A DNA stretch of 64,000 bases from Protopterus annectens (GCF_019279795.1 NC_056732.1:1071793438-1071857437), one strand, 5' to 3'. Positions 20,988 to 31,966 are shown, counted from the stretch's first letter. A program made the numbers and translations. The notes: generated by a model from the sequence alone, not told the origin.

Positions 20988-21660
20988 GTGCTGAATCATT
21001 TTTTATTACAGATAAGTGTAGCACAAACACTAGGGACAGAGATATGGTCAATATTATCTAGAACACCTGATTGGCATTCTAAATTTAATACCTTTTATAC
21101 TGCCTTACACACACACATGCAAAGACTCACCACTGACGGTTTGGTTTGTGCACATATACCTACTGCCCATTATGGAGGGGGAGGGATTCCACTCATTCCA
21201 ATACCACTGACTGATACAGATCTTCATTCAGCACTCTGTGCTATTCTTACTAAGAATCATAAAGCTAAACATTGCCCTTCTCCCTTTTCAGTAGTACCAC
21301 TTCGATTGTCAATGACCACTAAAGGAAATATTTATCATAAAAATGACACACTTTTTGTTATAAACAGCATTTTCAACTTTACTTGGAAAATTTATGATGG
21401 GGCTGAAAGGCTGGGTATGGCAGCACTACATGAATATTATTACATCTGTGGAGATCAAGCATATTATCCCTGGTTATGAACAGATTAGTTGGGTTGTTGC
21501 TATACAGGCAGTCTTATTCCAACTATACGACATACAGACACTTCACCTGTTGGAAAAATCTGCAATGCTCGTCACAGCAGAGATACAAAAAGACATTCCA
21601 AATTCAACTGATAAAATATATGCTTTACCATCCTTACCAGAAGGAAAATGATTAGTATAA
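20988..21660 (+). pseudogene. Retroviral env surface-protein remnant
   Basis: A 163-residue frame (20988-21479), continued in another frame to about 21640, has the low-complexity, Cys- and aromatic-containing character of the C-terminal part of a retroviral surface glycoprotein, including a YICGDQAYYPW block followed by Cys-Cys. It lies where env should follow pol. The transmembrane subunit is not recognisable before the DIRS sequence begins. Assignment is by context and weak similarity. Confidence 0.5.
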
Positions 21661-21739
21661 AAATGCTTTATAATGTTTAATTTACTACTGCTGGGTGAGA
21701 TCTGGAACTTGTGTATAAACAAAATTGAAAGACTGGTGA

Positions 21740-22549
21740 ACTTTGTTCTATCTGCTTTCTAAGCAGGTTGGTTATCGGGGAAACCACAAGCTGTGGCAAA
21801 CATCTTTTAATGCTGACAGTACTGGGGGGGGGTTGAGTGAACGTTCTGGAAATTCCTGTCATGACAAATCATGTTTTCTGAGGGACTGAGAAACCTTAGT
21901 ATTCTTCTAGTGGAAACAATGGATCATACTGGAAACGGTCTTAGAAAGAACCATCGTATAAGAAAGACCATTAGCCTGTAGAGAATCCTGAGCCAAGTCC
22001 AACAAAACACCCATCTGACTCTGAAAGGAAAATTAGGGAAACCAGATCCAGAATTGCCAGCAACAGCTTCCCCAAGGATGGGCACAACATTCTGGCTAAA
22101 CAGCTGCACATTCCCTGCCTCTTCTCCCATGATTGGGTTGAGTTGCTCTCCCTTGCCCACTGAGAGGAGCTCAGCAAGCCATAGTGGATGTGTCTAACTC
22201 CCAATCCATGGTGGCTGCATGGACACTAAAGAGATCAGAAGAAAAAATGAGTGATGTGATGTAGCAGTTTTGCCACATCAAAGTCACCATATGTGGCTGA
22301 CACAAATTACAAGTCTGCTGTGGTGGCAAAGGCTGCTTAACATTCTTTTTCTTTTTGTGGTTGGAAGAAGGAATGCCAAGAGACCAATAGTTTGTTCCAC
22401 AGTCAAGCAAAAAGTGCTCATTTCCCAGAGAAATTTAGCAGCAACAGTGGGTAAAACAGGAAAGTCACAAACAGTAACCTTTTCTTGGGGGGGGGGGGTA
22501 AAAACCAGGTTAAACACTTTCCCCAGCCCCCAAGAGTAAAATAAATGAA
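21740..22549 (-). mobile_element. DIRS copy K, gag remnant (part 1 of a split element)
   Basis: The sequence aligns block by block with the gag region of E (40660-41560) and F (47580-48440): gagggactgagaaac, gcaacagcttccccaa, ctctcccttgcccactgag, ctttttctttttgtg and gaagaaggaatg. It ends at 22549, where G begins. The rest of its 5' end resumes at 42052 after G and E. Its RT, recombinase and 3' end are missing on the left. Confidence 0.75.
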
Positions 22550-22690
22550 AGTTATGTACTTACTATAATGCTAGACCTGAGTTGTCTTCAGTCTCTCTCA
22601 GGTCTATTGGACTGAACAGTACCAGCTCTTAGACTTTGGATTCTAGGCTCAGGTTCCTCCCCTACCCATAATTCCCGCAGTCCACTGAAT
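22550..22690 (+). repeat. 3' inverted terminal repeat of copy G
   Basis: Outer end gttatgtacttactataatg, then the gactttggattctaggctca and acccataattcccg blocks, paired with the right end of G around 32290-32400. Confidence 0.75.
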
Positions 22691-22889
22691 ACTTCAGATC
22701 AAGTTTACCTGCCTAATGTGCAGCTATAATGTAAAGCAAGACACGCTTACCTACCTGGAATACAGACTCATGGCTGTAAGAGGGGGGGGCAGGGCTCTGG
22801 ATACAAATGGTGCATTCAGACTGGAGCCCAAAAGAGAATGACAACCTGGCAGGAAGATGGAGGGAGGGAAAGTTAAGAGGATGTATGAC

Positions 22890-22965
22890 AGCATGGATGT
22901 AGCATTATGTTAAGTGCACAACTTTTGTATGAAATCTTGTGATGTCCGTCTAGCATCAACTGTTG
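22890..22965 (-). repeat. ICR of copy G
   Basis: atgtagcattatgttaagtg is close to the reverse complement of the left outer end of G (ctagcattatagtaagtaca). The second half, complementary to the right end, is too decayed to delimit. Confidence 0.55.
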
Positions 22966-22969
22966 TGAC

Positions 22970-23900
22970 AGTCTCCAGCTGCTGTAAAACCTGGAATGTC
23001 TCCTGTAAGGATATTCTGGAAGATGTTGGAACAAAAAGAAGCCCTGGACCTGAAATGCAAGTCCAGCTTGTGATGAGATATACAGGTATGCACAGCAGTC
23101 CAAGTAGCTGATGCAGAAATGTCCAACAAGCACTCTGGAAAAGTAGGCTGCTGAAGTGGCTACCATCCTGGTAGAATGAGCCTTGGAATTACAAACCTAT
23201 CTCCTTGTATACATACGAAAAGCAATCAGACAAACATCTAGATAAAGCCTCTTTAGAAACCCAAAAGGCAAACTAGGACAGGCAGATGAAGGCTGGTTAA
23301 ACAGAAGTCAAGTAATCCAAGTAGAAGAATAACCACTTAACACAGCTGAATCCAATGAAGTTGGAAACCCCTTTGACAATCTGACTGAAGGACACAGAGT
23401 TGATTTGAATAACTTACAGGTTTAGTCGGATGAAAATAAAATATCAGTTGTCTATGAATGTCCATCAAATGTAAACTGTACCCAACTTTATTGGAAAAAT
23501 ACAGGAAATAAACAGGTTGAATAACAGTCTGATTCACGGCAAACTCTGAAACCACCTTAAAGATAAAGGTAGGATTAGTTTGCAGTGACACTATCTTTAT
23601 GAAATCTCAAATTAGGTAGTTTACAGGAAAGAGCTTGAAGCTCTGAAATTTTTCCAGCAGAGGTAATAGATACCAGTAAAAGCAAATTCCAAGAAAGACT
23701 ATTCAGCTCCACAGTCACAGCTGGTTAAAAAGGGGTTTTGTCAAGACCTGAAGTATAAATGTATTGCCCCAGGATGGAACAGGATTTCTTAAAGGGCAAA
23801 GAAGAAGGTACCTGTTACAAAGGCTTCTGACGACTTCAAGGAAGCAATAGGAGTTACTTCTCCTCTATGTGAAGATTTGAGATGGCAGCCATCTGAACTT
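22970..23900 (-). pseudogene. Tyrosine recombinase of copy G, decayed, catalytic Tyr replaced
   Basis: The reverse strand reads HSTRMVATSAAYFSRV for the His/Arg motif (near 23150-23190). The segment at 23337-23591 has SLQTNPTFIFKVVSEFAVNQ and MDIHRQL, matching the recombinase middle of B (RTNPSFMPKVVSSVALNQ, LDIHRQL). At the position aligned with KHYHL of B it reads SHHKLDL, so the nucleophile Tyr is His here. Stops and frameshifts are frequent. Confidence 0.72.
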
Positions 23901-23971
23901 CAATAGTGGAACAGCTAGCCCAATCATGAAAGAAACCAGCTAGAAAATAGCAAGGGGGGCTGAAAAGGGGT

Positions 23972-25611
23972 CTAAGAGGATGTCAAGATATGCAAAATCC
24001 TGAATAACAGCCTAGGCTCTCTGGCCATCCTGAAAACGGGAGAAACCATGTGGTTAACTTCATGGCTGCTATGTCCAGGTGAGGGGTACCAGACAAGTGA
24101 CAGACTAGGTTTTGAATGGAATATAGCACTCAAGATGGTCGTATCAAGTAAGGGTGACCATACCTGTTGAGGCCAAAGGGAAGCAATGAGGTTCACTTTC
24201 ACCTTGCACCACAATGCTTTCTGCAGAAACTTTAGAATGAGGGGAGGAAGAGGAGGACAAGAATACAAAAGACCCAGTGCGGCCAACTGTGGACCAGCAC
24301 ATTTCTCACGGTCTCTGTCTTCCAGGTAGATAAGGGTAAAGTCACTGCTGCACTTCGTGTTGGACAGGATATCAAGAAGATCGCAGCAATGGCTGACCTT
24401 AGTGGCTAAAAACTGGATATGCCACCACCTGACTGAAGAAACACCCATGAGGGAAAACTATGAACCTGTTTTAACTTGTCCGCCAAAACAGTGGATTTCC
24501 CCAGAATATGCATTTCCACAAGAAAGCTATGAAAAAACAGCCATAGCTTCTCAGCACAAAGGGCAAGAACATGTTCCACATTGCTTGTTGATGTATCACA
24601 TCACCAACATGCTGCCCTTCTGGATTAAAATTATACACCTGGGGGAGAGAGTCTGGAGTCTTGGAAAAGCCTGCAATGCCAGGAGGACTGCCCTCATCTC
24701 CAAGACAATAATGTGAAGACTGGCCTCAGAGGGGGCTAACATGCCTTGGACTCTTTCCCAGGTAATGCCCCCCCCCACTCCAAATGTGGACCATTCATAA
24801 TCACTGTGGCCTGAGGGGCAGAAAGCTGGAAAGCAGGATCCAAACACTATTGTACATGCCTGCATATGTTAGTAAGGTAAACAGGAAAGTGCATTGCTGG
24901 TACCACATTGACCACTCAACTGCAGAAGTTTACTGCAACACTTTATGTAAAATCTGGCCTAGGGAACTAAAGTGATAGAGGCTACCATTAATACAAGAAG
25001 ATGTACTATGCACCTGGTTGAGGCGTCTGATGGGAGAGGACTATTAAAGCTCGTTGTCAAAGGATGAGAATTCTTGACTCTGGAAGTCTGCTATCTTCAG
25101 TGTTGTATTTAGATGGGCCCAGATAAACTGACTGGACAGGGCCTGATTTTGACTTTTGCATACTGATTGCAGTTCTAAGACAGGGGCAAATCTGGAAACA
25201 ATCCCTGCTTGGAGTAACAGATTCCTGGAGGAAGCAGTTATGAGCCAGTCATCCTGATATGGGAACACCCACAACTCTGCAATCTGAGGTGAGCTGCAAC
25301 CAATGCCATGCACTTGGTGAACACCCAGGGGAGTTGTGGTGAGGTAAAGGACAAAAGGCTCTGATCTGGAAATTACAGCCTCCCAGCCAAAAGCAAAGAA
25401 ACATTCTAGAGCACCTGGTTATCTTGATGTGGTAGCATGCATCCTGAAGGTCCATGGAGTGCATCCAATCATCCTTCCTTAAGGGCAGTAGAAGGGAATA
25501 AACTATGACCACCAGAACTATGTCTGCTTTACACAGATCAAAAATAGGCCCAAGTTTCTCATTGCTCTTTGCTACCAAAAGAACCTTAAGTAGATTCTGG
25601 ATCCTTGTTAG

Positions 25612-25642
<31 letters not shown>

Positions 25643-25838
25643 ATTTCTTATGCTGCACCCTTCTGCGCAGATGGGATGTTGGGAAGTCTTTTCGAGTTGG
25701 GGGGACAAAGCAATGGAACGGTGTATTTCTGGTTATGATTCTCTGCAACCACAAATCCTGGGTAATGGCTGCCCAGGCTAAAGGGTGCAGAGACAAGCAC
25801 TCACAACTGCCTCCAGAGTGCAGCAGTCGGGCAACCAT
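23972..25838 (-). pseudogene. RT-RNase H-Dam-like polyprotein of copy G, decayed
   Basis: Dam-like traces (23972-24448) include LLYSCPPLPPLILKFL, the counterpart of YAFPPLPLLPKVL. RNase H traces (24596-24865) keep an LQAFPRLQTL block and a catalytic-region LEMRAVLLALQAF. RT (25044-25578) has FDLCKAD, MDLQDACYHIKI and an active site FPYQDDW. An A-tract of 26 (T on the plus strand, 25612-25637) interrupts the frame just N-terminal to the RT core. Frames change repeatedly. Confidence 0.75.
25612..25637. repeat. T-tract of 26 bases in the RT frame of copy G
   Basis: An uninterrupted T run on the plus strand, read as poly-Lys in the RT sense frame. It lengthens and breaks the frame. Confidence 0.85.
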
Positions 25839-27085
25839 TCAGAAGCATTGAAAATCTGTCAGAAAAAGGGTCCAGAAACTTTTGATTCTGCGGATGACCT
25901 CTGCGGTGAGGGTTATGTCCATTGTGATTACTCCTTCCTCTGCCTCTGGGAATCCTTCCTCTGCCTCTGGGAATCCTACTGTTAGGAACATCAGAAGCAA
26001 ATCCTTGGGATTTATGGAACCAAAGCTTCTTGCTCACTTTCTGGTTCCTAGAAAAGGCCCTTTGAAAAACAGAGAAGTAGATCTCTGGCAGACAAGGTCT
26101 TGCCATCCTGCTCACTTCTAGGCAGTCTCTCACCTTTGGTGCAAAGAGAGTGGATCTGTCATAGGGGACATTAATAAAGGACATCTTAGTGTTAAGTGAA
26201 AGTGCATAAACACATCCAGGGGTGCCAGCAAACAGCAATGCTGGTTCCCACTGCTCACTGTGTGTCATCAGCCGCATTGAAAATAAGGTATATGGACATC
26301 TTTGAGAGGGATTGGAGGGTAGGCAGTTGTGCATCCCCTGTTTTACAGGCCTCCACAGGTAAGGACCTTTAGAGAAACTTGGAGGAGCTCCTTCACCAAG
26401 TCCCACTGAAAGCATGTTAAATGAGCCAAGTAGTTCGGAGTTGTTAATCTAAATGCAGCGGAAGCTTAAACCTGCTTTCCAAATCAGTCTAACACCCTTG
26501 ACTCCCTGTTAAGGGGATAAAGAATAGAGCTCTCCTTTCAGAGCTCGTTCTTGGTGGCTGTTGCTACTACCTCAGAATCTACCGTGGGTCCTTTGTTCCA
26601 GAAAGGCCTGTCTTTAGGAGAGACTCAGAATTTATCAGGTATATGTGAGATTAGTTTGATCAGATCCAGTTCCTTCTATGCATACTTTGAAACCAAATCT
26701 ACAAGTTTGTCAGCTGGAAGTATAACGCAAGTAGTAGATGGACCCCAAACTCCTTAAGGAATCGAAGGGATGAAATGGACCATCTCCACTTTCTGTCTTA
26801 ATTCTAGTATCTCACAAAAGGAAACATGCTCTATGAGGACCTAGGGGAACCCTCCCCTTCATTTAAATCAGTTTCCTCAGTGAGGGACTCCTGAGGTGAG
26901 TCAAGGGTGTCTCCCTCCTGCATGCATGCCTTCATGTATACTTCCCAGTGGGAAGCTACAGGGAACACTCTGAAGCAGATAGGGAGTCAACAATGCAAAC
27001 TTTCATGAGGCCTCAATTGGCTGGCTTGCCTGAAGTGGCAGGAAGAGGAGGCAAGAGGGCTCAAAAAAGCCAGTGGGGAAAGGAA
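25838..27085 (-). pseudogene. gag (C-terminal and middle part) of copy G, cut by copy C
   Basis: The frame at 25801-26415 includes SVGLGEGAPPSFSKGP, the block FINVPYDRSTLFAPKVRD (shared with the corresponding part of H around 54600), and a C-terminal Arg/Gly repeat GRGRIPRGRG. The latter resembles the RGRG tail of the gag of B. The perfect tandem repeat ttcctctgcctctgggaatc at 25941-25978 encodes part of it. The gag continues beyond C at 31317. Confidence 0.7.
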
Positions 27086-27311
27086 AGTACAGTTGTGTAC
27101 ACTAACCATAAATGTAGATGTTCAAGTGTATTTACTGTTGCAGTCATCACATTTGGGTTATCTGCTTGCAGTAGCCCTCAGTCGGACTGATTATCAAAGT
27201 CTTGGGTCCTGTGTCGGTTGCTGTCTCCTCTTCCATGACGTCAGGTAGTCAGGGGTATAAAAAGCATGCAGCTGACGCCATTACATCAGTTTTTCTTGCC
27301 CCAGATGTCAG
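27086..27311 (+). repeat. 3' inverted terminal repeat of copy C
   Basis: Same order of blocks as in B: outer end, tgcagtcatcacatttgggt, gtcggttgctgtctc, TGACGTCA (27236-27243), TATAAAAA (27256-27263) and TTTCTTGCC followed by ATGTCAG (27305-27311). The CRE and TATA motifs face into the element on the plus strand. Confidence 0.85.
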
Positions 27312-27329
27312 GTGCCCCCCAATGGGAAG

Positions 27330-27333
<4 letters not shown>

Positions 27334-27398
<65 letters not shown>
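27334..27398. repeat. TA microsatellite, left part
   Basis: A pure (TA)n run that continues at 27939-27983 after the inserted MITE. Confidence 0.95.
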
Positions 27399-27400
<2 letters not shown>

Positions 27401-27936
27401 ATTCACTTTATAACCTCGAAATGCTGAAATATCGAATTTCAGTATCTCGAGACTATAAAACCGAATCCACAAAACACCGACAAACAAAACCGCGAAACCA
27501 CATAACCGAAAACACCGCACACACTACACTAAACATAGAACACAACACCCACATCACAACATAAACAAAAAAACAACACACATACACAACTCACCCCCCC
27601 CCTACTTATATATACACTAACTCCGAGATCGCACAAACACAAAAGCTCACTCACACATGCACATTCTCCAATCCCTCACACACACTCTATAACTCCCACT
27701 CAAAACCCTTACAAAACACTCACTTACCTGACATAACACCTACATCCAAACACGGCACCGCGCACCAACAAAACACAAACCCGAACATTACGTAGCGCAA
27801 CTTCATAACCGCGAATTCGACATTTTCCAGATATGTCAAATTCGCGATTATGAACGTTCGCTATTTGTAACATTCGACTTTATAGCTTCGAGATACTGAA
27901 ATTTGACATTTCAGTATTTTGATGTTATAAAGTGAA

Positions 27937-27938
<2 letters not shown>
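27399..27938. mobile_element. MITE-like element, 540 bp, with terminal inverted repeats of about 60 bp
   Basis: The left end reads ggattcactttataacctcg and the right end, in reverse, ggttcactttataacatcaa. The similarity continues through the ctgaaat and tttcagtatctcga blocks for about 60 bases. Both sides are TA repeat, so the target would be TA as for Tc1/mariner or pogo elements. The interior is low-complexity CA- and C-rich sequence with no coding frame. Confidence 0.8.
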
Positions 27939-27993
<55 letters not shown>

Positions 27994-28006
27994 ACACACA
28001 CACAAG
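27939..28006. repeat. TA/TG/CA microsatellite, right part
   Basis: (TA)n to about 27981, then tgtgtgtgtacacacacaca, a short self-complementary TG/CA run. Confidence 0.92.
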
Positions 28007-28112
28007 GTTATACCTCCAACAAAAAAACAAATACACCAAAAAGCTTTTAAGCATAGTAAAGGATAATAGAGGTATAGCCAAAAGAAGTCAGGGGGCTGGA
28101 GGGAGGATAACC

Positions 28113-28215
28113 AGGACTGCAACAGTGAATACACTCGAACATCTACATTTATGGTAAGTGTACACAACTGTACTATGTTCTTCATGTTTCACTGTTGCAG
28201 TCATCACATTTGGGT
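28113..28215 (-). repeat. ICR of copy C
   Basis: ggactgcaacagtgaataca to caactgtact is complementary to the left end at 27086-27145. The rest, atgttcttcatgtttcactg to cacatttgggt, represents the right end, which is lost from this copy. Confidence 0.88.
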
Positions 28216-29439
28216 AGATTCCCAAGGTTGGGAGGAGGCATTTGGACCAGCTATAAGGCCCTGCAAGACTGCAGTGGCAAAGCCAGCTCTGGATTTAGAG
28301 AAAATTGGCAAATGGTAATGCTTGGTGAAAGTATGTACAGAACTCCAGGTAGCAGCTTCTAGGAAGTCCCTGGTAGGGACACTTCTGAGAAAGGCTGTAG
28401 AGGTAGATGCAGCCCTGGTTGAGTGCGGTCTTATCCCCTGTGGGGTAGGTTTCCCATGGTGCTTGTAACAGAAATGAATGCAATGGCCTATCCATTTAGA
28501 AATGGTTTGCTTTGAAATGGCCTTCCCCTCTGCCCCTGCAGAAAATGCCACCAGCAGTTATTCAGATTTCCTTTGAGGTTTAGTCTTGCCCAAGTAAAAT
28601 CTAAGTTGTCTGTGCACATCCAAGGAGAGCAGTATCCGTTCCCCTTTGTTCTGTGGATTAGAAAAGAAGGTTGGCAAATGAATGGACTGATTAAGAGCCA
28701 CACTGGATACCACCTTGGGCATGAAAGAGGGATTGGTCCTGTGGGACACCCTGTCCACATGAAAGGTGATGAAAGGCTCCACTGCCATAAGGGCCTGTAA
28801 TTCAGATTTCCTTCTTGCTGAAGTGATTGCTAAGAGGAAGGCTGTTTTCCAAGAAAGGAATTGTAACTCTGCACTTGCAGCTGGCTCAAAAGGAGGCAGA
28901 GTGAGTTTTTCCAATACAAAGTTAAGGTCCCAGGCTGGAGTTGGGGCTCTCCTGGGTGGTCTTAAGTTTTTGGCTCCTCTGAGGAACTGCTTGAGCAATG
29001 GATGAGAGAAGAGGGGTGGTTCTGTGTTGTAATGAGCTGAAATGGCTGATGCATGAATTTTGGTGGAGGAAAAAGTAAGACCCTTGTGAAGCATCTCAGT
29101 TAAATATTGAAGAATCTGAGGTAAATTGGGAGTTGCCGTGCCCATCAATTGAGTTTGGTTCCAGGAACAGAATCTTTTCCATTTTTTAGCATAAGATTTT
29201 CTAGTGCTAGGCCTCCTTGCCTCCAAAATGACATCAAACACTTGTTTTCTGAGGGATGCTAACGAAGAGATTAGGTAATTAGCCAGGCTGTCAGGTTCAG
29301 GGTCTGAAGCGGAGGATGCAGAATCTGGCCCTCCTGCTGGGACAGCAGGGTAGGGAACTGAGGCAGGTGCGCCATGGAGCCAGCAGCGACACACTGCACA
29401 AGAGGGGGTACCAGTGTTGGCGTGACCAGTCTGGTGCAA
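28204..29439 (-). pseudogene. DIRS tyrosine recombinase of copy C, one nonsense codon
   Basis: A single frame broken only by TAA at 28558-28560. N-terminal part: LANYLISSLASLRKQVFDV, EARRPSTRKSYAKKWKRF and the LRGAKNLRPPRRAPTPAWD block. Catalytic residues: first Arg in SARRKSEL, His/Arg in HSTR, Tyr in TFTKHYHLPIF. This is the best-preserved recombinase in the window. The first 25 or so residues derive from sequence fused by the internal deletion, so the native N-terminus is uncertain. Confidence 0.9.
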
Positions 29440-30490
29440 TCAGTATCGTCCTTGGTTTGTCCCCCCATGCATGTTCTGAAGTGTCTGTTGTTAAGATTTG
29501 GGCGGCAGGTGGTAGAGTGAATAATAAGTAGTCCCTTGTTCTGGTGGCAGGCCTCTGTCCACCAAATGAACTCTAGCTGTAGACAGGGTATGATAGGAAT
29601 CATTGCTTCTAGATCCTGAGAAGGCTGACTACAATGGTATCTAAAAAGCATATGGTGTTTCCTCATATGCAGTTTTGCATATGGAATTAGGAGAATGCAG
29701 GAGGCCATGAACCCCAAAGGCTTGCAGTATTTGCCTTGCAGACAGCCGGGTTTTTGTGGCCATTAGTTTGAAGTTGTGAAATGAATTTGTTTCTTTGGCG
29801 TGAGGAAAGCCAACTGGGAAGTTGTGTTCAAGCTTGCTCCCAGGAATATAATTTGTTGACAGGGTACAAGATGTGATTTCTTTTAGTTTATGGTGTACCC
29901 CAGACAAGTTAGCACTTTTTGTACAAATGCCAGATGATTCAAAAGTATGTCCTGGCTTTCTGCCTGAATTAGACAATTGTCCAGGTATGGGTATATATGA
30001 ATATTTCTTTGCCTGCAAAAAGCAATGACTGGAGCTAGGCACTTTGTGAATACCCTGGGTGCAGTAGATAAGCCAAAGGGCAGTGCAGAGAACTGATAAT
30101 GCATGCAACCTGCTTTGAAGCTTATCTTCTGCAAGATTCCCTGACTGGGATGTGCAGGTAGGCTTCCTTTAGATCCAGTGTTGCCAACCAGGCATCCTTG
30201 TCTAGCATAGGAAGCAACTGGTGAAGGGTTAGCATCTTGAATTTTGGGATCACCAAAAAGGTGTTTAGGATAGAAAAATCCAAGATAGGACGCCATGAGT
30301 TGTCTTTTCTGGGCACCAGGAAAAGTCTTAAGTAGAAACCTTGTCCCTTTTTCTCTTCTGGTAGAGTTTGAACAGCCCTTATGCTTAAGAGAGAGAGTAG
30401 CTTTTGAGCCTCTGCCCACTGATTTGGGGGGTAGATCTGGCCAACCGTTTGGGGTTGGTAACGTGTGGAAGTGAAATCTGTATCCTTGGA
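29440..30490 (-). pseudogene. DIRS RT of copy C, with most of RNase H and Dam-like domain deleted
   Basis: RT pieces in three frames: LDFSILNTFLVIPKFKMLTL and TLDLKEAYLHIPV (30122-30316), ALPFGLSTAP and an active site reading YLDN instead of YLDD (29883-30419). Next comes LGFMASCI with AKLHMRK. At about 29462 the sequence jumps from the first RNase H motif to the end of the Dam-like domain (RLVTPTLVPPL, compare RLATPALVPT of B). Compared with A about 600 bases are missing. The copy could not make its own RNase H. Confidence 0.85.
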
Positions 30491-31316
30491 AAACTATACT
30501 TAAACCTCATTTGTCCTGGGTAAAGAGTTCCCAGTTTTCTGCCTGCAGAGCAATCTTTCCCCCTAAAGGAGCAGTCAGTTGAGAAGGGCTTGAAAGTTTT
30601 AAAGTTAAGTCATTGAGGCAGTTTACCATAGGGGGAGTCTTACTATTCCCTGATTTGGAAGTGGGATCCCCCCACTGCTTAGTCCTGCGAGTACCCTGGG
30701 ACTGAAGCCTGGGTGTTCTGTTGGTTCTGGGTTTGGGCTGAGAAGGCCTGGAAGTTGCAGGAAAGGAACAATTCTTAGAGGGCCAATGCCTACTAACTCT
30801 TGGAGGCTGTACTTGTAGGAAATCTTTAACAGTTTGCATAGTTTTAGCTTTTTCCTCCATCTTTTTATGTACTACTACTGCTTTGTTGCCAAACAGGTGT
30901 TCCTGATTTAAGGGAGCATCCAGCAATTTAACTTTTACATGATCTGGCAAAGATTGCTCCTTAAGCCACGCATGTCTTTTAAGGACAGACCCAGTGACAG
31001 CAGCCCTGCAAGATGCCTCTAGTGAATCAAAACCACACTGCAAAGTATGTTTTCCAACTTGTTCAGCACAATGCATTAAATCCTGTAAATCCTTATTTTC
31101 AGCACAGTCAGGAATCAACATCATTTTCTCTTTAAACAATCCAATAATATGTTGTTGATACTTTAACATAAGAAAATGGCAGTTTAAGGCCCTAAAAGCC
31201 AAGGTTGCAGAAGTGTATACCTTCTTACCCCATCTATCCAGCACCCTGGAATCTCTATCAGAGGGGATAGGATTTTTGGCAGTAGTTGCATTAATGCCCT
31301 TGGGTCCCTGTGAAAG
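30491..31316 (-). pseudogene. gag: DIRS gag core of copy C, N-terminus missing
   Basis: The frame 30507-31244 reads RWGKKVYTSATLAFRALNC, QVGKHTLQCGFDSLEASC and LQVQPPRVSRHWPSKN, close to A and B. It runs on into the start of the RT linker (APLGGKIALQAENW). Upstream it continues to about 31316, where similarity to A and B stops and gag-like sequence of the host copy G starts. Confidence 0.85.
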
Positions 31317-31904
31317 GATCCAAAAATCTCTGAGTCAATCCCAACTTCACCGGCACCAGCTTCAACCTCTCATTTCCAGGACCCATCAAGACCTGAGGCA
31401 GTCTGAGTCGATAAAGTCTGAAAATGTCAGAGTTAAGAAGACCTACTCTTTCAAGTCTAACGCAGGCAATCCTGGAATCACATTCAGATCCAAGGGTAGG
31501 ATCAGAGAAAGAATAACTATGGGGGGGGGGAGGCATTTCTGAAATTGGAGTGGGACCAGCAGGGGACCATTTCCTAAGTTCTCACTGTGTGCTTCTCTGA
31601 ACTTTTCTCAACAGGCATCTCTTATTCTTGTTCTCATCTTTGTTCTTAATTTTTTTCTCCCTTATTTCTGTCTGAAGACTTTTTACTGGACGAAAAAAAA
31701 ACAACAGTGTTTAACCTCCCACAGGGGCAGAGAGAAGCCCCTTCAAGGCAAGTTTAAGTAGATGATCAGAAAGAACTTTGCCACTGAAAGCAAAGCAATC
31801 TTCGGCAAGGTGTGAGGCTCCTAAACAACAAAGTGTGCGCCTTGTGAAGGAATCTTATGGCCACAGAAAATGCACTTTTTAAAACAGGAGGCCTTGGCTC
31901 ACAT
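31317..31904 (-). pseudogene. gag N-terminus of copy G, codon 2 is a stop
   Basis: The reverse strand reads ATG (31902-31904), TGA, then AKASCFKKCIFCGHKIPSQG with HTL following. This aligns with the gag start of A (MSEK, CISCGKQIPH, HTLC). The TGA at codon 2 is one base from TCA (Ser), the residue in A. The Ser-rich middle part (31317-31560) ends at copy C. This places the two halves of the gag of G on either side of C. Confidence 0.65.
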
Positions 31905-31918
31905 CTTGAAACAAAATT

Positions 31919-31921
<3 letters not shown>

Positions 31922-31966
<45 letters not shown>
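31922..31966. repeat. CA microsatellite
   Basis: (CA)n, about 22 units, in the 5' leader of copy G. The predicted frames across it are artefacts of the repeat. Confidence 0.97.

Larger units (their letters stand above)
18510..21660 (+). mobile_element. Old endogenous retrovirus fragment (pol to env), gamma/epsilon-like
   Basis: The plus strand carries, in the right order, RNase H, integrase and env surface-protein traces, all decayed. The gag, protease and RT part and both LTRs are missing: the left side is replaced by a LINE 3' end and the right side by DIRS copy K. A SINE is inserted between pol and env. Assignment rests on residues in integrase and RNase H typical of gamma/epsilon retroviruses; I cannot place it further. 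Confidence 0.72.
27086..31316 (-). mobile_element. DIRS copy C, 5'-truncated and internally deleted
   Basis: The left end AGTACAG starts at 27086. It has the left terminal repeat, an ICR (28113-28215), recombinase, a shortened RT frame and the gag core up to about 31316, where sequence resembling the gag of G begins. The 5' half of gag and the 5' repeat of C are missing, although the ICR shows they once existed. About 600 bases covering most of RNase H and the Dam-like domain are also missing near 29460. A MITE in a TA repeat lies between the terminal repeat and the ICR. Confidence 0.88.

Noticed and set aside
27202..27564. Plus-strand frame across the terminal repeat of copy C
   Set aside because: Runs through the terminal repeat, a TA microsatellite and a MITE; not a gene.
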